A DNA stretch of 5,020 nucleotides, taken from JBCCFX01 sp039029515 (GTDB lineage: Bacteria; Planctomycetota; Phycisphaerae; Phycisphaerales; SM1A02). Made by a program: the position numbers and the translations under genes. Shown in pieces: positions 1 through 5,020 of the stretch (position 1 is the stretch's first letter; each line of letters starts with the position of its first letter). Below the pieces are notes generated by a model. The model did no database searches. It worked only from the letters and a program-made list of their open reading frames with translations, and was not told the DNA's origin. The stretch is from NCBI GenBank assembly GCA_039029515.1, contig JBCCFX010000243.1, positions 1-5,020 of the forward strand, written 5' to 3'.

Positions 1-385
1 CGGGTCTAACACCACGCATCACGGCGGGACGTTGTTCTTCATCGTTAGCATCAAGCGTGACCGGCAGTGCCATATGAATCTCAGGTGAAACAAATGGCAC
101 GCCTGCTTCTTCTCGTACGCCGGCGATGCTCGCTGTCGCGATGCTCGCGACACTGGAATCGATCTGAGAACGTTCGAGTGCTTCTTCGCTTCCTGTGCCG
201 AGCACAATCACATTCTGATGCAGACTTGCCTGACGATTGAGCGTGGTCTGCATGCCGCGCACGAACCCGCCCGCGGCGAGAATCAACAGGACGACGAGCG
301 CAGCGCCGGCAACCGACAGCGTCAGGCGCGTTGTGCTGCGCGTGAGATTGCGCAGTGCGTAGTCAAACGGAAGTTGTCGCATCAT
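1..385 (-). CDS. MacB/FtsX-type ABC transporter permease, second subunit (C-terminus beyond the left edge)
   Basis: This is the last visible gene of the efflux operon. It encodes an inner-membrane permease, and only its first 128 codons are present. The protein begins MMRQLPFDYALRNLTR, a short amphipathic cytoplasmic lead-in typical of this class. One transmembrane helix follows at about residues 21-42, and then the start of a MacB_PCD-like periplasmic domain. That domain contains SEEALERSQ (66-74) and VSPEIH (99-104), which I recall from planctomycete permeases of this type. Two adjacent ATG codons (385 and 382) can start it. The AGGAG at 394-390 lies 4 nt from the first and 7 nt from the second, so 382 may be the real start. 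It lies 14 nt after the stop of the other permease. The N-terminal sequences of the two permeases differ, suggesting a heterodimer. The three C-terminal helices expected of the family are off the window, so integrity cannot be judged. Confidence 0.88.
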   Translation of the reverse strand, partial: MMRQLPFDYALRNLTRSTTRLTLSVAGAALVVLLILAAGGFVRGMQTTLNRQASLHQNVIVLGTGSEEALERSQIDSSVASIATASIAGVREEAGVPFVSPEIHMALPVTLDANDEEQRPAVMRGVRP

Positions 386-389
386 GCTG

Positions 390-394
390 CTCCT
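390..394 (-). promoter_or_regulatory. Shine-Dalgarno of the second permease
   Basis: AGGAG on the minus strand sits in the 14-nt gap between the two permease genes. Its spacing is 4 nt to the ATG at 385 and 7 nt to the ATG at 382. The other operon genes all use a 7-nt spacing, which favours 382. Confidence 0.7.
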
Positions 395-399
395 GTTGA

Positions 400-1551
400 C
401 TACACCGCTCGGAAGCACGCTGCAATATCACGTCGTGCCGCCTGAACCGCGGGAACGAGACCCGCGAGAATGCCGAAACCGCCGCAGATGAGCATGCCGG
501 TGACCAGCAGTCGAGGCGTGACCGTGACCGCGATCGATTGGCCTTCCACGGACAACGCATAGCTGCCGAACGTGCTCACCACCATGGCCGCCGCCGCGCC
601 AATCGCGCCGCCAAGCACGGCGATCACAGCGCCTTCCGCGATGATGAGCATCGCGACGAGCCGCGTCGAGAATCCGAGCGTCTGCATGACCGCATGTTCA
701 CCGATGCGGCTGCGCACGCTCAACACAATGGCATTGGCGACCAGCGTCAGTACGGCAAACAGGCAGCCGATGCCAAGCCAGCCGGCGAAGCCGACGAGCT
801 CCACGATGTCATCGGCGATACGGCCGACAAATGCTTTCTCAGTGAATGTCGCGGTCGGTTCCTGCGCGGTGGCGAACAAGTCATCGATTTCTGCTGCCAC
901 GGAATCGAGATTCGAAGGATCATCAACCGTGACGTTGAACTGCGTCACGATGCCGAGTTGATCGCGCCCCGCAAGTTGTACGAACTCAAGCGATGTGTAC
1001 GCAACGTTGTGATCCGTCGCTTCATCTGAATCAATGATGCCTGCGACGTACGCGGTGATGCCCGCAGCATCGAAGGTCATCCCCGGCGAGAGTCCGCGCC
1101 TGGTTGCGAGCGTCTCGCCGATCAGTGCGGCATCAGTCCGTCGCTTCCAATCGTCGATCGATCCATCGATGATGCGCAGCTTGTCATCGCGCAGTTGCAG
1201 GAAGTCATCTTTGGGCACACCGCGAAACGTCACGACATCCAGGCTGGTGCGGCAGTTCGAGACGACAACCTTCACCGGCACAACCGATGTCACGCCGTCA
1301 ATGCGTTCAATCCTGCCGGTGTAGTCCTGCGGCAGCATGCTCGTGGCCGGGCAGAAGCGATCCTTGCGATATACGACCAGCGTCGTTTCGTTGGCTGTTG
1401 CCTGCGTGGCTTCCGCGACGCCGACCTGCATGGCCTGCACAATCGTGAACAGGAACATGGCGATCGCAATGCCGGCGGCGGTGAGCAGCGTCCGCACGCG
1501 ATGGCGCACAACGTGCTTGAGTACAAGTGGAACGAACCGGAGATAACTCAC
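400..1551 (-). CDS. MacB/FtsX-type ABC transporter permease, first subunit
   Basis: This inner-membrane permease of 383 residues is a complete four-helix MacB-type subunit without a fused ATPase. Helix 1 is at about 21-43, followed by a large periplasmic MacB_PCD-like domain at about 44-250. Helix 2 is at about 254-279, helix 3 at about 298-327 and helix 4 at about 347-369. After helix 2 comes the FtsX-family cytoplasmic segment RSRIGEHAVMQTLGFS (280-295), a likely contact with the ATPase. The tail PAVQAARRDI also matches the family. In this class the pump usually couples ATP hydrolysis to movement of the periplasmic adaptor (mechanotransmission) rather than carrying substrate through the membrane. 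The periplasmic domain holds two cysteines (67 and 100). The start is GTG at 1551, overlapping the ATPase stop as GTGA, with GGAGG 7 nt upstream. The substrate cannot be told from sequence. Confidence 0.93.
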   Translation of the reverse strand: MSYLRFVPLVLKHVVRHRVRTLLTAAGIAIAMFLFTIVQAMQVGVAEATQATANETTLVVYRKDRFCPATSMLPQDYTGRIERIDGVTSVVPVKVVVSNCRTSLDVVTFRGVPKDDFLQLRDDKLRIIDGSIDDWKRRTDAALIGETLATRRGLSPGMTFDAAGITAYVAGIIDSDEATDHNVAYTSLEFVQLAGRDQLGIVTQFNVTVDDPSNLDSVAAEIDDLFATAQEPTATFTEKAFVGRIADDIVELVGFAGWLGIGCLFAVLTLVANAIVLSVRSRIGEHAVMQTLGFSTRLVAMLIIAEGAVIAVLGGAIGAAAAMVVSTFGSYALSVEGQSIAVTVTPRLLVTGMLICGGFGILAGLVPAVQAARRDIAACFRAV

Positions 1552-2252
1552 GCCGACACCTCCGCGACGTGCTGAGCGTCGTTCTCCACGAGTTGCCCCT
1601 TGTCGAGGTGCAGCGTTCGTCGCGCGTACGACGTTGTATGCGGGTCGTGTGTGACCATGATGACCGTCACGCCTGAATCCGCGTTCAGCGATTGCAATAA
1701 TTCCATGACCGCGTGCGCTGATGGCTTGTCAAGATCGCCCGTTGGTTCATCCGCGACGAGAATGCTCGGTTCGGTCACGATGGCGCGAGCGATCGCCACG
1801 CGCTGTTCCTGACCGCCGGAAAGCTGGCGGGGGAAGTGGTCGCGACGATCCAGAATGCCGACCCGATCGAGCGCGCGGTTGACATGGTCGTGTCGCGTCC
1901 GTCGAGACATGCGTCGAAGGAGCAGCGGTAGCTCCACATTCTCGTACGCTGTCAGCACCGGCACGAGGTTGTACAACTGGAAGATGTACCCGACGTGTTG
2001 CGAACGCCATGCAGCGAGTGCGTTGCGTGACAACTTGGCAATGTTGACGCCATCGACGGTGAGCGTGCCTGACGTTGGCGAGTCGATGCCGGCAATGAGG
2101 TTCAGCAGCGTGGTCTTGCCACTGCCACTCGGTCCCATGAGCACGAGGAAGTCGCCCTTGGGAACATCCAGGCTGAGATCGTCGAGCGGACGAATGACCG
2201 TGTCACCCTTCCGGTATTCGCGCACGAGTTGGCGGCATTGGATCTGGGTCAC
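1548..2252 (-). CDS. ABC transporter ATPase, LolD/MacB-type
   Basis: This cytoplasmic ATPase of 234 residues powers the two permeases encoded just downstream. All nucleotide-binding elements are intact. They are an A-loop aromatic (Tyr13), Walker A GPSGSGKT (40-47), Q-loop Gln92, ABC signature LSGGQ (144-148), Walker B ILVADE with catalytic Glu169, D-loop TGDLD (171-175) and switch His202. The length and the wording around the signature (PRQLSGGQEQRVAIARAI) place it with the LolD/MacB/FtsE branch that works with FtsX-like permeases. A role in lipoprotein release is less likely because an HlyD-type adaptor precedes it in the same operon, which points to a tripartite efflux pump. It starts with GTG at 2252, overlapping the adaptor stop codon by 4 nt, and its own stop overlaps the permease start by 4 nt, so translation is probably coupled at both ends. 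Confidence 0.96.
   Translation of the reverse strand: MTQIQCRQLVREYRKGDTVIRPLDDLSLDVPKGDFLVLMGPSGSGKTTLLNLIAGIDSPTSGTLTVDGVNIAKLSRNALAAWRSQHVGYIFQLYNLVPVLTAYENVELPLLLRRMSRRTRHDHVNRALDRVGILDRRDHFPRQLSGGQEQRVAIARAIVTEPSILVADEPTGDLDKPSAHAVMELLQSLNADSGVTVIMVTHDPHTTSYARRTLHLDKGQLVENDAQHVAEVSA
1557..1563 (-). promoter_or_regulatory. Strong Shine-Dalgarno supporting the GTG start of the first permease
   Basis: GGAGGTG on the minus strand lies inside the last codons of the ATPase gene. The GGAGG core is 7 nt from the GTG at 1551. It fixes the non-ATG start and shows reinitiation within the operon. Confidence 0.8.
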
Positions 2253-3847
2253 ATCGCCGCTCCTTCATCAGCGTGCGCACGAATGCGCACACGCGCGCCG
2301 TCCGACAGGTCAGCGGCATCAGTCGCGAGCAGTTCGCCCGGCTGGAGATTGCCGCGAACGCGCATCCAGCCATCGACCTGGTTGACGAGATCGAGTTGCA
2401 GGCGATGCGCAATACCGCGTTCACCACGTCGCTGCCGAATCACCATCACATGTGCGGTCGCACCATCGGTTTCGACGATGCTGTCAGGCGAGACGAGCAC
2501 GGTTTCCTGTGGCGATGGTTCATCAGTCGCCGGTCGCAGTGAAGAATCCCGTGACCCACCGAGGAACTTCACACGCGTCAGCATCTCAGGCCGAAGCATC
2601 GGCGACGGTGACTCGATGGCGACTTTCACCTGCAACGTATTCTTCTGAAGGTCGGCCTCGTGCGTGATGCGCGTGACCTCGCCTGCAAAAGACTCGTCCG
2701 GGAGCACGTCCACAATGACCTCGCACCGCTGGCCGACGCGGATCAACGCCGCATCCGCGAGTGGAACGTCGACGCGGACCTGAATGCGATTCGCGTCATA
2801 CATGTGAAGCACGTGCGCGGAGTGCTCGGAATCCATGTCGAGCATGACCTTGTCGCCCGGCGCCTTCAGTCGCCGTTGCACGTAGCCTGAAATCGGGGCG
2901 CGAATCACCATGCGATCAAGTCGAAGCTGTGCGATGTTGACCGCGGCGAGCGTGCGATTGACTTCCGCACGAGCGCGATCGCGCAACGCGGTGTACCGGT
3001 CAAGTGCCCGCCGTTCTTCGATACGCAGTTCGGCGTTGGCCTTCGCCGCGACCCAATCGGCATGCAGTCGATCGCGCTTGGCGCTCAGAATGCCTTCGCG
3101 CGCCTTCAGCGATTCGACTGTCGCGCGCTGCGCATCAACACGCTTCTGCGCGATGACCAGCTGAATGTCATTCGCGGCGCCCGCGTCCAGGGCACCCTGT
3201 ACGCGCAGCCGTTCTTCGTCGAGGCGTTCGAGGTCGGCGATTGCCGCATCGATCAGCGCCGGCAACTGTGTGAGTTCAGCATCCGCCTCTTTGAGCGCCG
3301 CCTGGGCCGTGTCGACCGCGCGGATGCGCTCGATCGGATGATCCCAGTCGGATTGGGCGGCACGGAGATCGGCGTCGGCATGTTCCAGATCAAAGACCAT
3401 GGACTCATGGGTTGCCTGCGCCATCGTGAGATCAAGCTCGGCATCCTCTGACACGAGTCGCGCGACCACAGTGCCGGCTTCAACGTAGTCGCCTTCAAGC
3501 ACGAGCATCTCTTCCACGACACCATCCGTCAGCGCCGTGCAGGCCGTCAGGAATGGGTCGGCTTCTAGCCAGCCGGGCGCCTGGACGGTGACCGTGCTCG
3601 ATGTGGATGCGCGCACGATCTGAGTGGCGTCGCCAGCGTCGATCAAACGATCAAAGATCACGGGCTTCACCGAGACATCGTGTGCAGGGAGAAACACATC
3701 GCGCGCGCTGACCGCGAGGATGACCGCCACAGCCATGACGACCAGCAGCGGGGCGACAATGCGCACGATAAGGTGTCGACGCGCGGGAAGCGCGGTGGAT
3801 GCGGGGGAAGGCGCTGATGTCTGATCAGCGCGTGAGGATGCAGTCAT
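2249..3847 (-). CDS. HlyD/MacA-family periplasmic membrane fusion protein
   Basis: This 532-residue adaptor links the inner-membrane ABC complex to an outer-membrane channel. After a short polar N-terminus there is one membrane anchor at about 28-47. The first half of a lipoyl/barrel-sandwich domain is at about 87-133, and a very long alpha-helical hairpin at about 134-312. The second lipoyl half (MVIRAPISGYVQRRLKAPGD, 313-332) follows. A beta-barrel is at about 350-430 and a membrane-proximal domain at about 448-525. The hairpin turn near 215-233 (RVQGALDAGAANDIQLVIA) resembles the tip of adaptors that dock on TolC-like channels, with Asn226 where Ser is common. The two arms are about 85 residues each, well beyond those of MacA (about 370 residues in total). 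I chose ATG 3847 over the upstream in-frame ATG at 3898 because AGGAG lies 7 nt before it. That Shine-Dalgarno sits in an inverted repeat with the upstream gene's stop region. Confidence 0.93.
   Translation of the reverse strand: MTASSRADQTSAPSPASTALPARRHLIVRIVAPLLVVMAVAVILAVSARDVFLPAHDVSVKPVIFDRLIDAGDATQIVRASTSSTVTVQAPGWLEADPFLTACTALTDGVVEEMLVLEGDYVEAGTVVARLVSEDAELDLTMAQATHESMVFDLEHADADLRAAQSDWDHPIERIRAVDTAQAALKEADAELTQLPALIDAAIADLERLDEERLRVQGALDAGAANDIQLVIAQKRVDAQRATVESLKAREGILSAKRDRLHADWVAAKANAELRIEERRALDRYTALRDRARAEVNRTLAAVNIAQLRLDRMVIRAPISGYVQRRLKAPGDKVMLDMDSEHSAHVLHMYDANRIQVRVDVPLADAALIRVGQRCEVIVDVLPDESFAGEVTRITHEADLQKNTLQVKVAIESPSPMLRPEMLTRVKFLGGSRDSSLRPATDEPSPQETVLVSPDSIVETDGATAHVMVIRQRRGERGIAHRLQLDLVNQVDGWMRVRGNLQPGELLATDAADLSDGARVRIRAHADEGAAM
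2260..2265 (-). promoter_or_regulatory. Strong Shine-Dalgarno supporting the GTG start of the ATPase
   Basis: AAGGAG on the minus strand is 7 nt upstream of the GTG at 2252, inside the 3' end of the membrane fusion gene. It supports a GTG start despite the ATG at 2254, which is out of frame and is the last codon of the upstream protein. Confidence 0.8.
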
Positions 3848-3854
3848 GGGATGA

Positions 3855-3859
3855 CTCCT
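3855..3859 (-). promoter_or_regulatory. Shine-Dalgarno that sets the adaptor start and is buried in a stem
   Basis: AGGAG on the minus strand is 7 nt upstream of the ATG at 3847, the same spacing as the two GTG-start genes downstream. Its first three bases form the end of the 3' arm of a perfect 9-bp inverted repeat, so the site would be partly masked when the stem forms. Confidence 0.78.
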
Positions 3860-3925
3860 GAATCCGAATACACAGCCGTGCGACATCAAGTGCCGCACAT
3901 GACGGGTCGTGTCACTGGATTCAGG
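3857..3925 (-). promoter_or_regulatory. Long-range RNA stem joining the stop codon of the Cys-rich ORF to the adaptor Shine-Dalgarno
   Basis: In the minus-strand transcript, CCTGAATCC (3925-3917) is perfectly complementary to GGATTCAGG (3865-3857), with 51 nt between. The 5' arm contains the TGA stop of the small Cys-rich gene, and the 3' arm overlaps the Shine-Dalgarno of the membrane fusion gene. The 51-nt interval can itself fold. One option is GTGCG (3898-3894) with CGCAC (3882-3878). An alternative is a 6-bp stem with one G-U pair at 3912-3897. There is no U-run, so it is not a typical terminator. A ribosome reading to, or pausing at, the end of the small ORF would cover the 5' arm and free the Shine-Dalgarno. 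The repeat is observed; the regulatory role is inferred. Confidence 0.55.
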
Positions 3926-4304
3926 CTTGCGGGGGACGCAGCAGTCGGATGCCGAAGTCGCGCGGCGTCAGTCCCGGGACGTGGTTCGGCATGATGCCGG
4001 AACGTTGGTTCACGAACACGATGCCATGGCCGCCGGGAAGCGTGCATGCCGCACTGACGGGGCTCGCACAACACGGCAGCGGGCAATCACAGTCGTCGGG
4101 TGTCGACTCATCCTGATGTTCAGGTGCTTCATCTGCCGACGTGGTGGCACAGTTTGCGCAACACGACGGAGCGTCTTCAATGGTCATCGCGGATGCCTGG
4201 TGGCCACTTGTACACGGGCATGACGGGCGAACGCCATACGTGCACGGTGCCAGCACCATGAGGGCCACGAGGAACCAGACGGGATGAATGCGACGACGCA
4301 TCAT
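3921..4304 (-). CDS. Small exported Cys-rich protein, first gene of the efflux operon; possible sensor or leader peptide
   Basis: This 127-residue protein is of unrecognised family. Its N-terminus, MMRRRIHPVW, followed by a hydrophobic stretch to about residue 20, looks like a signal peptide. LAPC (18-21) is close to a lipobox but has Pro at -1, so lipidation is doubtful. Eleven cysteines fall in clusters: CPC (29-31), CC..C (48-52), CDC (72-74), CC (78-79), plus C21 and C87. His and acidic residues between them suggest soft-metal binding or redox chemistry. The Cys-free C-terminus (88-127) ends LLRPPQA. The gene sits 73 nt before the pump adaptor and shares the stem described at 3857-3925. 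It may work as a periplasmic metal-binding accessory, as a translated leader similar in design to CutF/CruR copper-responsive ORFs, or as both. Start choice: tandem ATGs at 4304/4301, with no clear Shine-Dalgarno. The frame stays open up to an ATG at 4484, but that extension lacks a signal peptide at its start and would overlap the divergent gene. Confidence 0.72.
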   Translation of the reverse strand: MMRRRIHPVWFLVALMVLAPCTYGVRPSCPCTSGHQASAMTIEDAPSCCANCATTSADEAPEHQDESTPDDCDCPLPCCASPVSAACTLPGGHGIVFVNQRSGIMPNHVPGLTPRDFGIRLLRPPQA

Positions 4305-4310
4305 GATTGA

Positions 4311-4316
4311 AGTATA
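4311..4316 (-). promoter_or_regulatory. Candidate -10 element for the efflux operon, implying a leaderless transcript
   Basis: TATACT on the minus strand ends 6 nt before the ATG at 4304, in a locally AT-rich spot. Transcription would then start at or next to that ATG, which fits the absence of a Shine-Dalgarno. No good -35 is visible at 16-18 bp (TCGTTA at 17 bp), so support is weak. Confidence 0.28.
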
Positions 4317-4383
4317 TGTCGGCTTCGGGCAGGTAACGATGCTTTCTTTCTGACTATTGCGTGCGACTGTCCGAGAACCTTGC

Positions 4384-4420
4384 GTAAACAGGCAGAATGC
4401 ACGATCTGCCCATGGTTTAC
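4384..4420. repeat. Imperfect hairpin/dyad in the divergent intergenic region
   Basis: GTAAAC (4384-4389) pairs with GTTTAC (4415-4420), and inside it GGCAGA (4391-4396) pairs with TCTGCC (4405-4410) around an 8-nt loop. The two 6-bp stems are joined by 1 nt on one side and 4 nt on the other. It lies between the efflux operon and the divergent GAF gene, 38 nt before the GAF start. It could be an operator for a dimeric regulator or a 5' UTR structure. There is no U-run to suggest a terminator. The 154-nt intergenic region holds nothing else I can support apart from the weak -10 candidate. Confidence 0.4.
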
Positions 4421-4458
4421 GAGTCAATCGACCGGCTCGCTTGGACGATGACGAAGTC

Positions 4459-5020
4459 ATGCCAGCCGCGCCGCTGCCCAGCAATGAACAGGAACGCCTT
4501 GAGGCGTTGCGCTCGTACGTCTGCCTGAACGGCGAGCGCGATGCGTGGAGCGATCAGATTGCATTATCGGCCGCCGCCGTCGCAGGATGTCCGATTGGGC
4601 TGATCAGCATCGTGGATAACGATGAACAGTGGTTTAAAGGTCGCCAGGGACTGGCGGTCGACGGCACGCCACGCGATGTCGCGTTCTGCGCGCATGCGAT
4701 CCTGTCTGACGAAGTGTTCATCATCGAGGATGCACTGGAAGACGAGCGATTCGCTACCAACCCACTCGTGCTTGATGGACCGCGCATTCGTTTCTACGCC
4801 GGCGTGCCATTGATCGATTCGCGTGGCTTTGCGATTGGCACCCTGTGCGTGATTCACACGCAGCCGCATTCGCTCTCGGCAACACAACTTGATGGACTCC
4901 AGGCGCTCGCAGACCTGACGCTTCAGCATCTCAGCATGTCGAATCGAGTGATGAACGCCGAAACGCAGCAGTCGCTGCTTCGTGATGAAGTGATGAAGCG
5001 CGAGGCCATTGAAAGCGAAC
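4459..5020 (+). CDS. GAF-domain signalling protein, N-terminal part (continues beyond the right edge)
   Basis: The first 187 residues of a cytoplasmic sensory protein are visible. MPAAPLPSNEQERLEALRSY is the usual lead-in helix of this GAF class. One GAF domain covers about 35-160. Its recognisable pieces are IGLISIVDNDEQWFKGRQG (46-64), AFCAHAI (75-81), the segment from IIEDALEDERFATNP (88-102) into IRFYAGVPL (110-118), and GFAIGTLCVI (123-132). After the domain a charged helix (about 160-187) runs off the window and looks like a linker to an output module. In relatives that is commonly a histidine kinase, PAS or GGDEF unit, none of which is visible here. The ATG at 4459 fits the family N-terminus, although the Shine-Dalgarno is poor. 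The in-frame TTG at 4441 is an alternative. The gene is divergent from the efflux operon. A regulatory link is possible but nothing proves it. Confidence 0.87.
   Translation, partial: MPAAPLPSNEQERLEALRSYVCLNGERDAWSDQIALSAAAVAGCPIGLISIVDNDEQWFKGRQGLAVDGTPRDVAFCAHAILSDEVFIIEDALEDERFATNPLVLDGPRIRFYAGVPLIDSRGFAIGTLCVIHTQPHSLSATQLDGLQALADLTLQHLSMSNRVMNAETQQSLLRDEVMKREAIESE

Noticed and set aside
538..1029. Plus-strand open frame of 163 codons opposite the first permease.
   Set aside because: Shadow of the permease; the translation is Arg/His/Ala-rich without recognisable motifs.
1148..1176. Run of overlapping ATCGAT/GATCGA palindromes.
   Set aside because: It is explained by Ile-Asp-rich codons (IIDGSIDDW) of the permease; no sign of a separate element.
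2229..3451. Long plus-strand open frames opposite the adaptor gene, rich in Arg, Ser and His.
   Set aside because: They are antisense shadows of a well-supported gene, with biased composition and no domain or ribosome binding site.
3848..3898. In-frame N-terminal extension of the adaptor from the ATG at 3898 (17 extra residues).
   Set aside because: The ATG at 3847 has a clear AGGAG at 7 nt, and the extension would lie in the structured gap with no ribosome binding site.
3857..3925. Reading the 9-bp inverted repeat as a transcription terminator of the Cys-rich gene.
   Set aside because: The 51-nt loop is too long, there is no U-run, and the next gene begins at once on the same strand.
4305..4484. 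N-terminal extension of the Cys-rich protein to the ATG at 4484.
   Set aside because: It would bury the signal peptide about 60 residues inside the protein and overlap the start of the divergent GAF gene.
4564..4929. Minus-strand open frame of 121 codons opposite the GAF domain.
   Set aside because: The plus strand encodes an unmistakable GAF domain across the same bases.

Overview
The window reads as a moderately GC-rich diderm bacterium. The wording of both permeases, of the long adaptor protein and of the GAF protein resembles Planctomycetota homologues that I recall. That placement is an impression from sequence style, not a search result, and no marker gene here fixes the taxon.

From about 4304 down to the left edge, everything is one minus-strand operon. 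In order of transcription it holds five genes. First is a small exported Cys-rich protein (4304-3921). Next is a long HlyD/MacA-type membrane fusion protein (3847-2249), followed by a LolD/MacB-type ABC ATPase (2252-1548). Last are two MacB/FtsX-type permeases (1551-400, and 385 running off the left edge). The last four form a MacAB-like tripartite efflux or export pump whose permease is split into two different proteins. The fusion protein/ATPase and ATPase/permease junctions both overlap by a GTGA tetranucleotide, the two permeases are 14 nt apart, and every downstream gene has a strong Shine-Dalgarno sequence.

The most interesting region is the junction between the Cys-rich gene and the membrane fusion gene (3917-3925 and 3857-3865). 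A perfect 9-bp inverted repeat pairs the stop-codon region of the small gene with the Shine-Dalgarno of the pump adaptor. The small protein has a signal-peptide-like N-terminus, eleven cysteines and a C-terminal Arg-Pro-Pro-Gln-Ala. This architecture recalls the copper-responsive exported-peptide upstream ORFs described as CutF (Rhodobacter) and CruR (Bordetella). Here it would control an ABC efflux pump. This is inference, but every element is visible in the DNA.

To the right is a divergent intergenic region of about 154 nt (4305-4458) with an imperfect hairpin and a weak promoter candidate. A plus-strand GAF-domain protein (4459 to the right edge) follows, whose output domain lies outside the window. 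No RNA genes, mobile elements or CRISPR arrays were seen, and no stretch over 300 nt lacks a gene.
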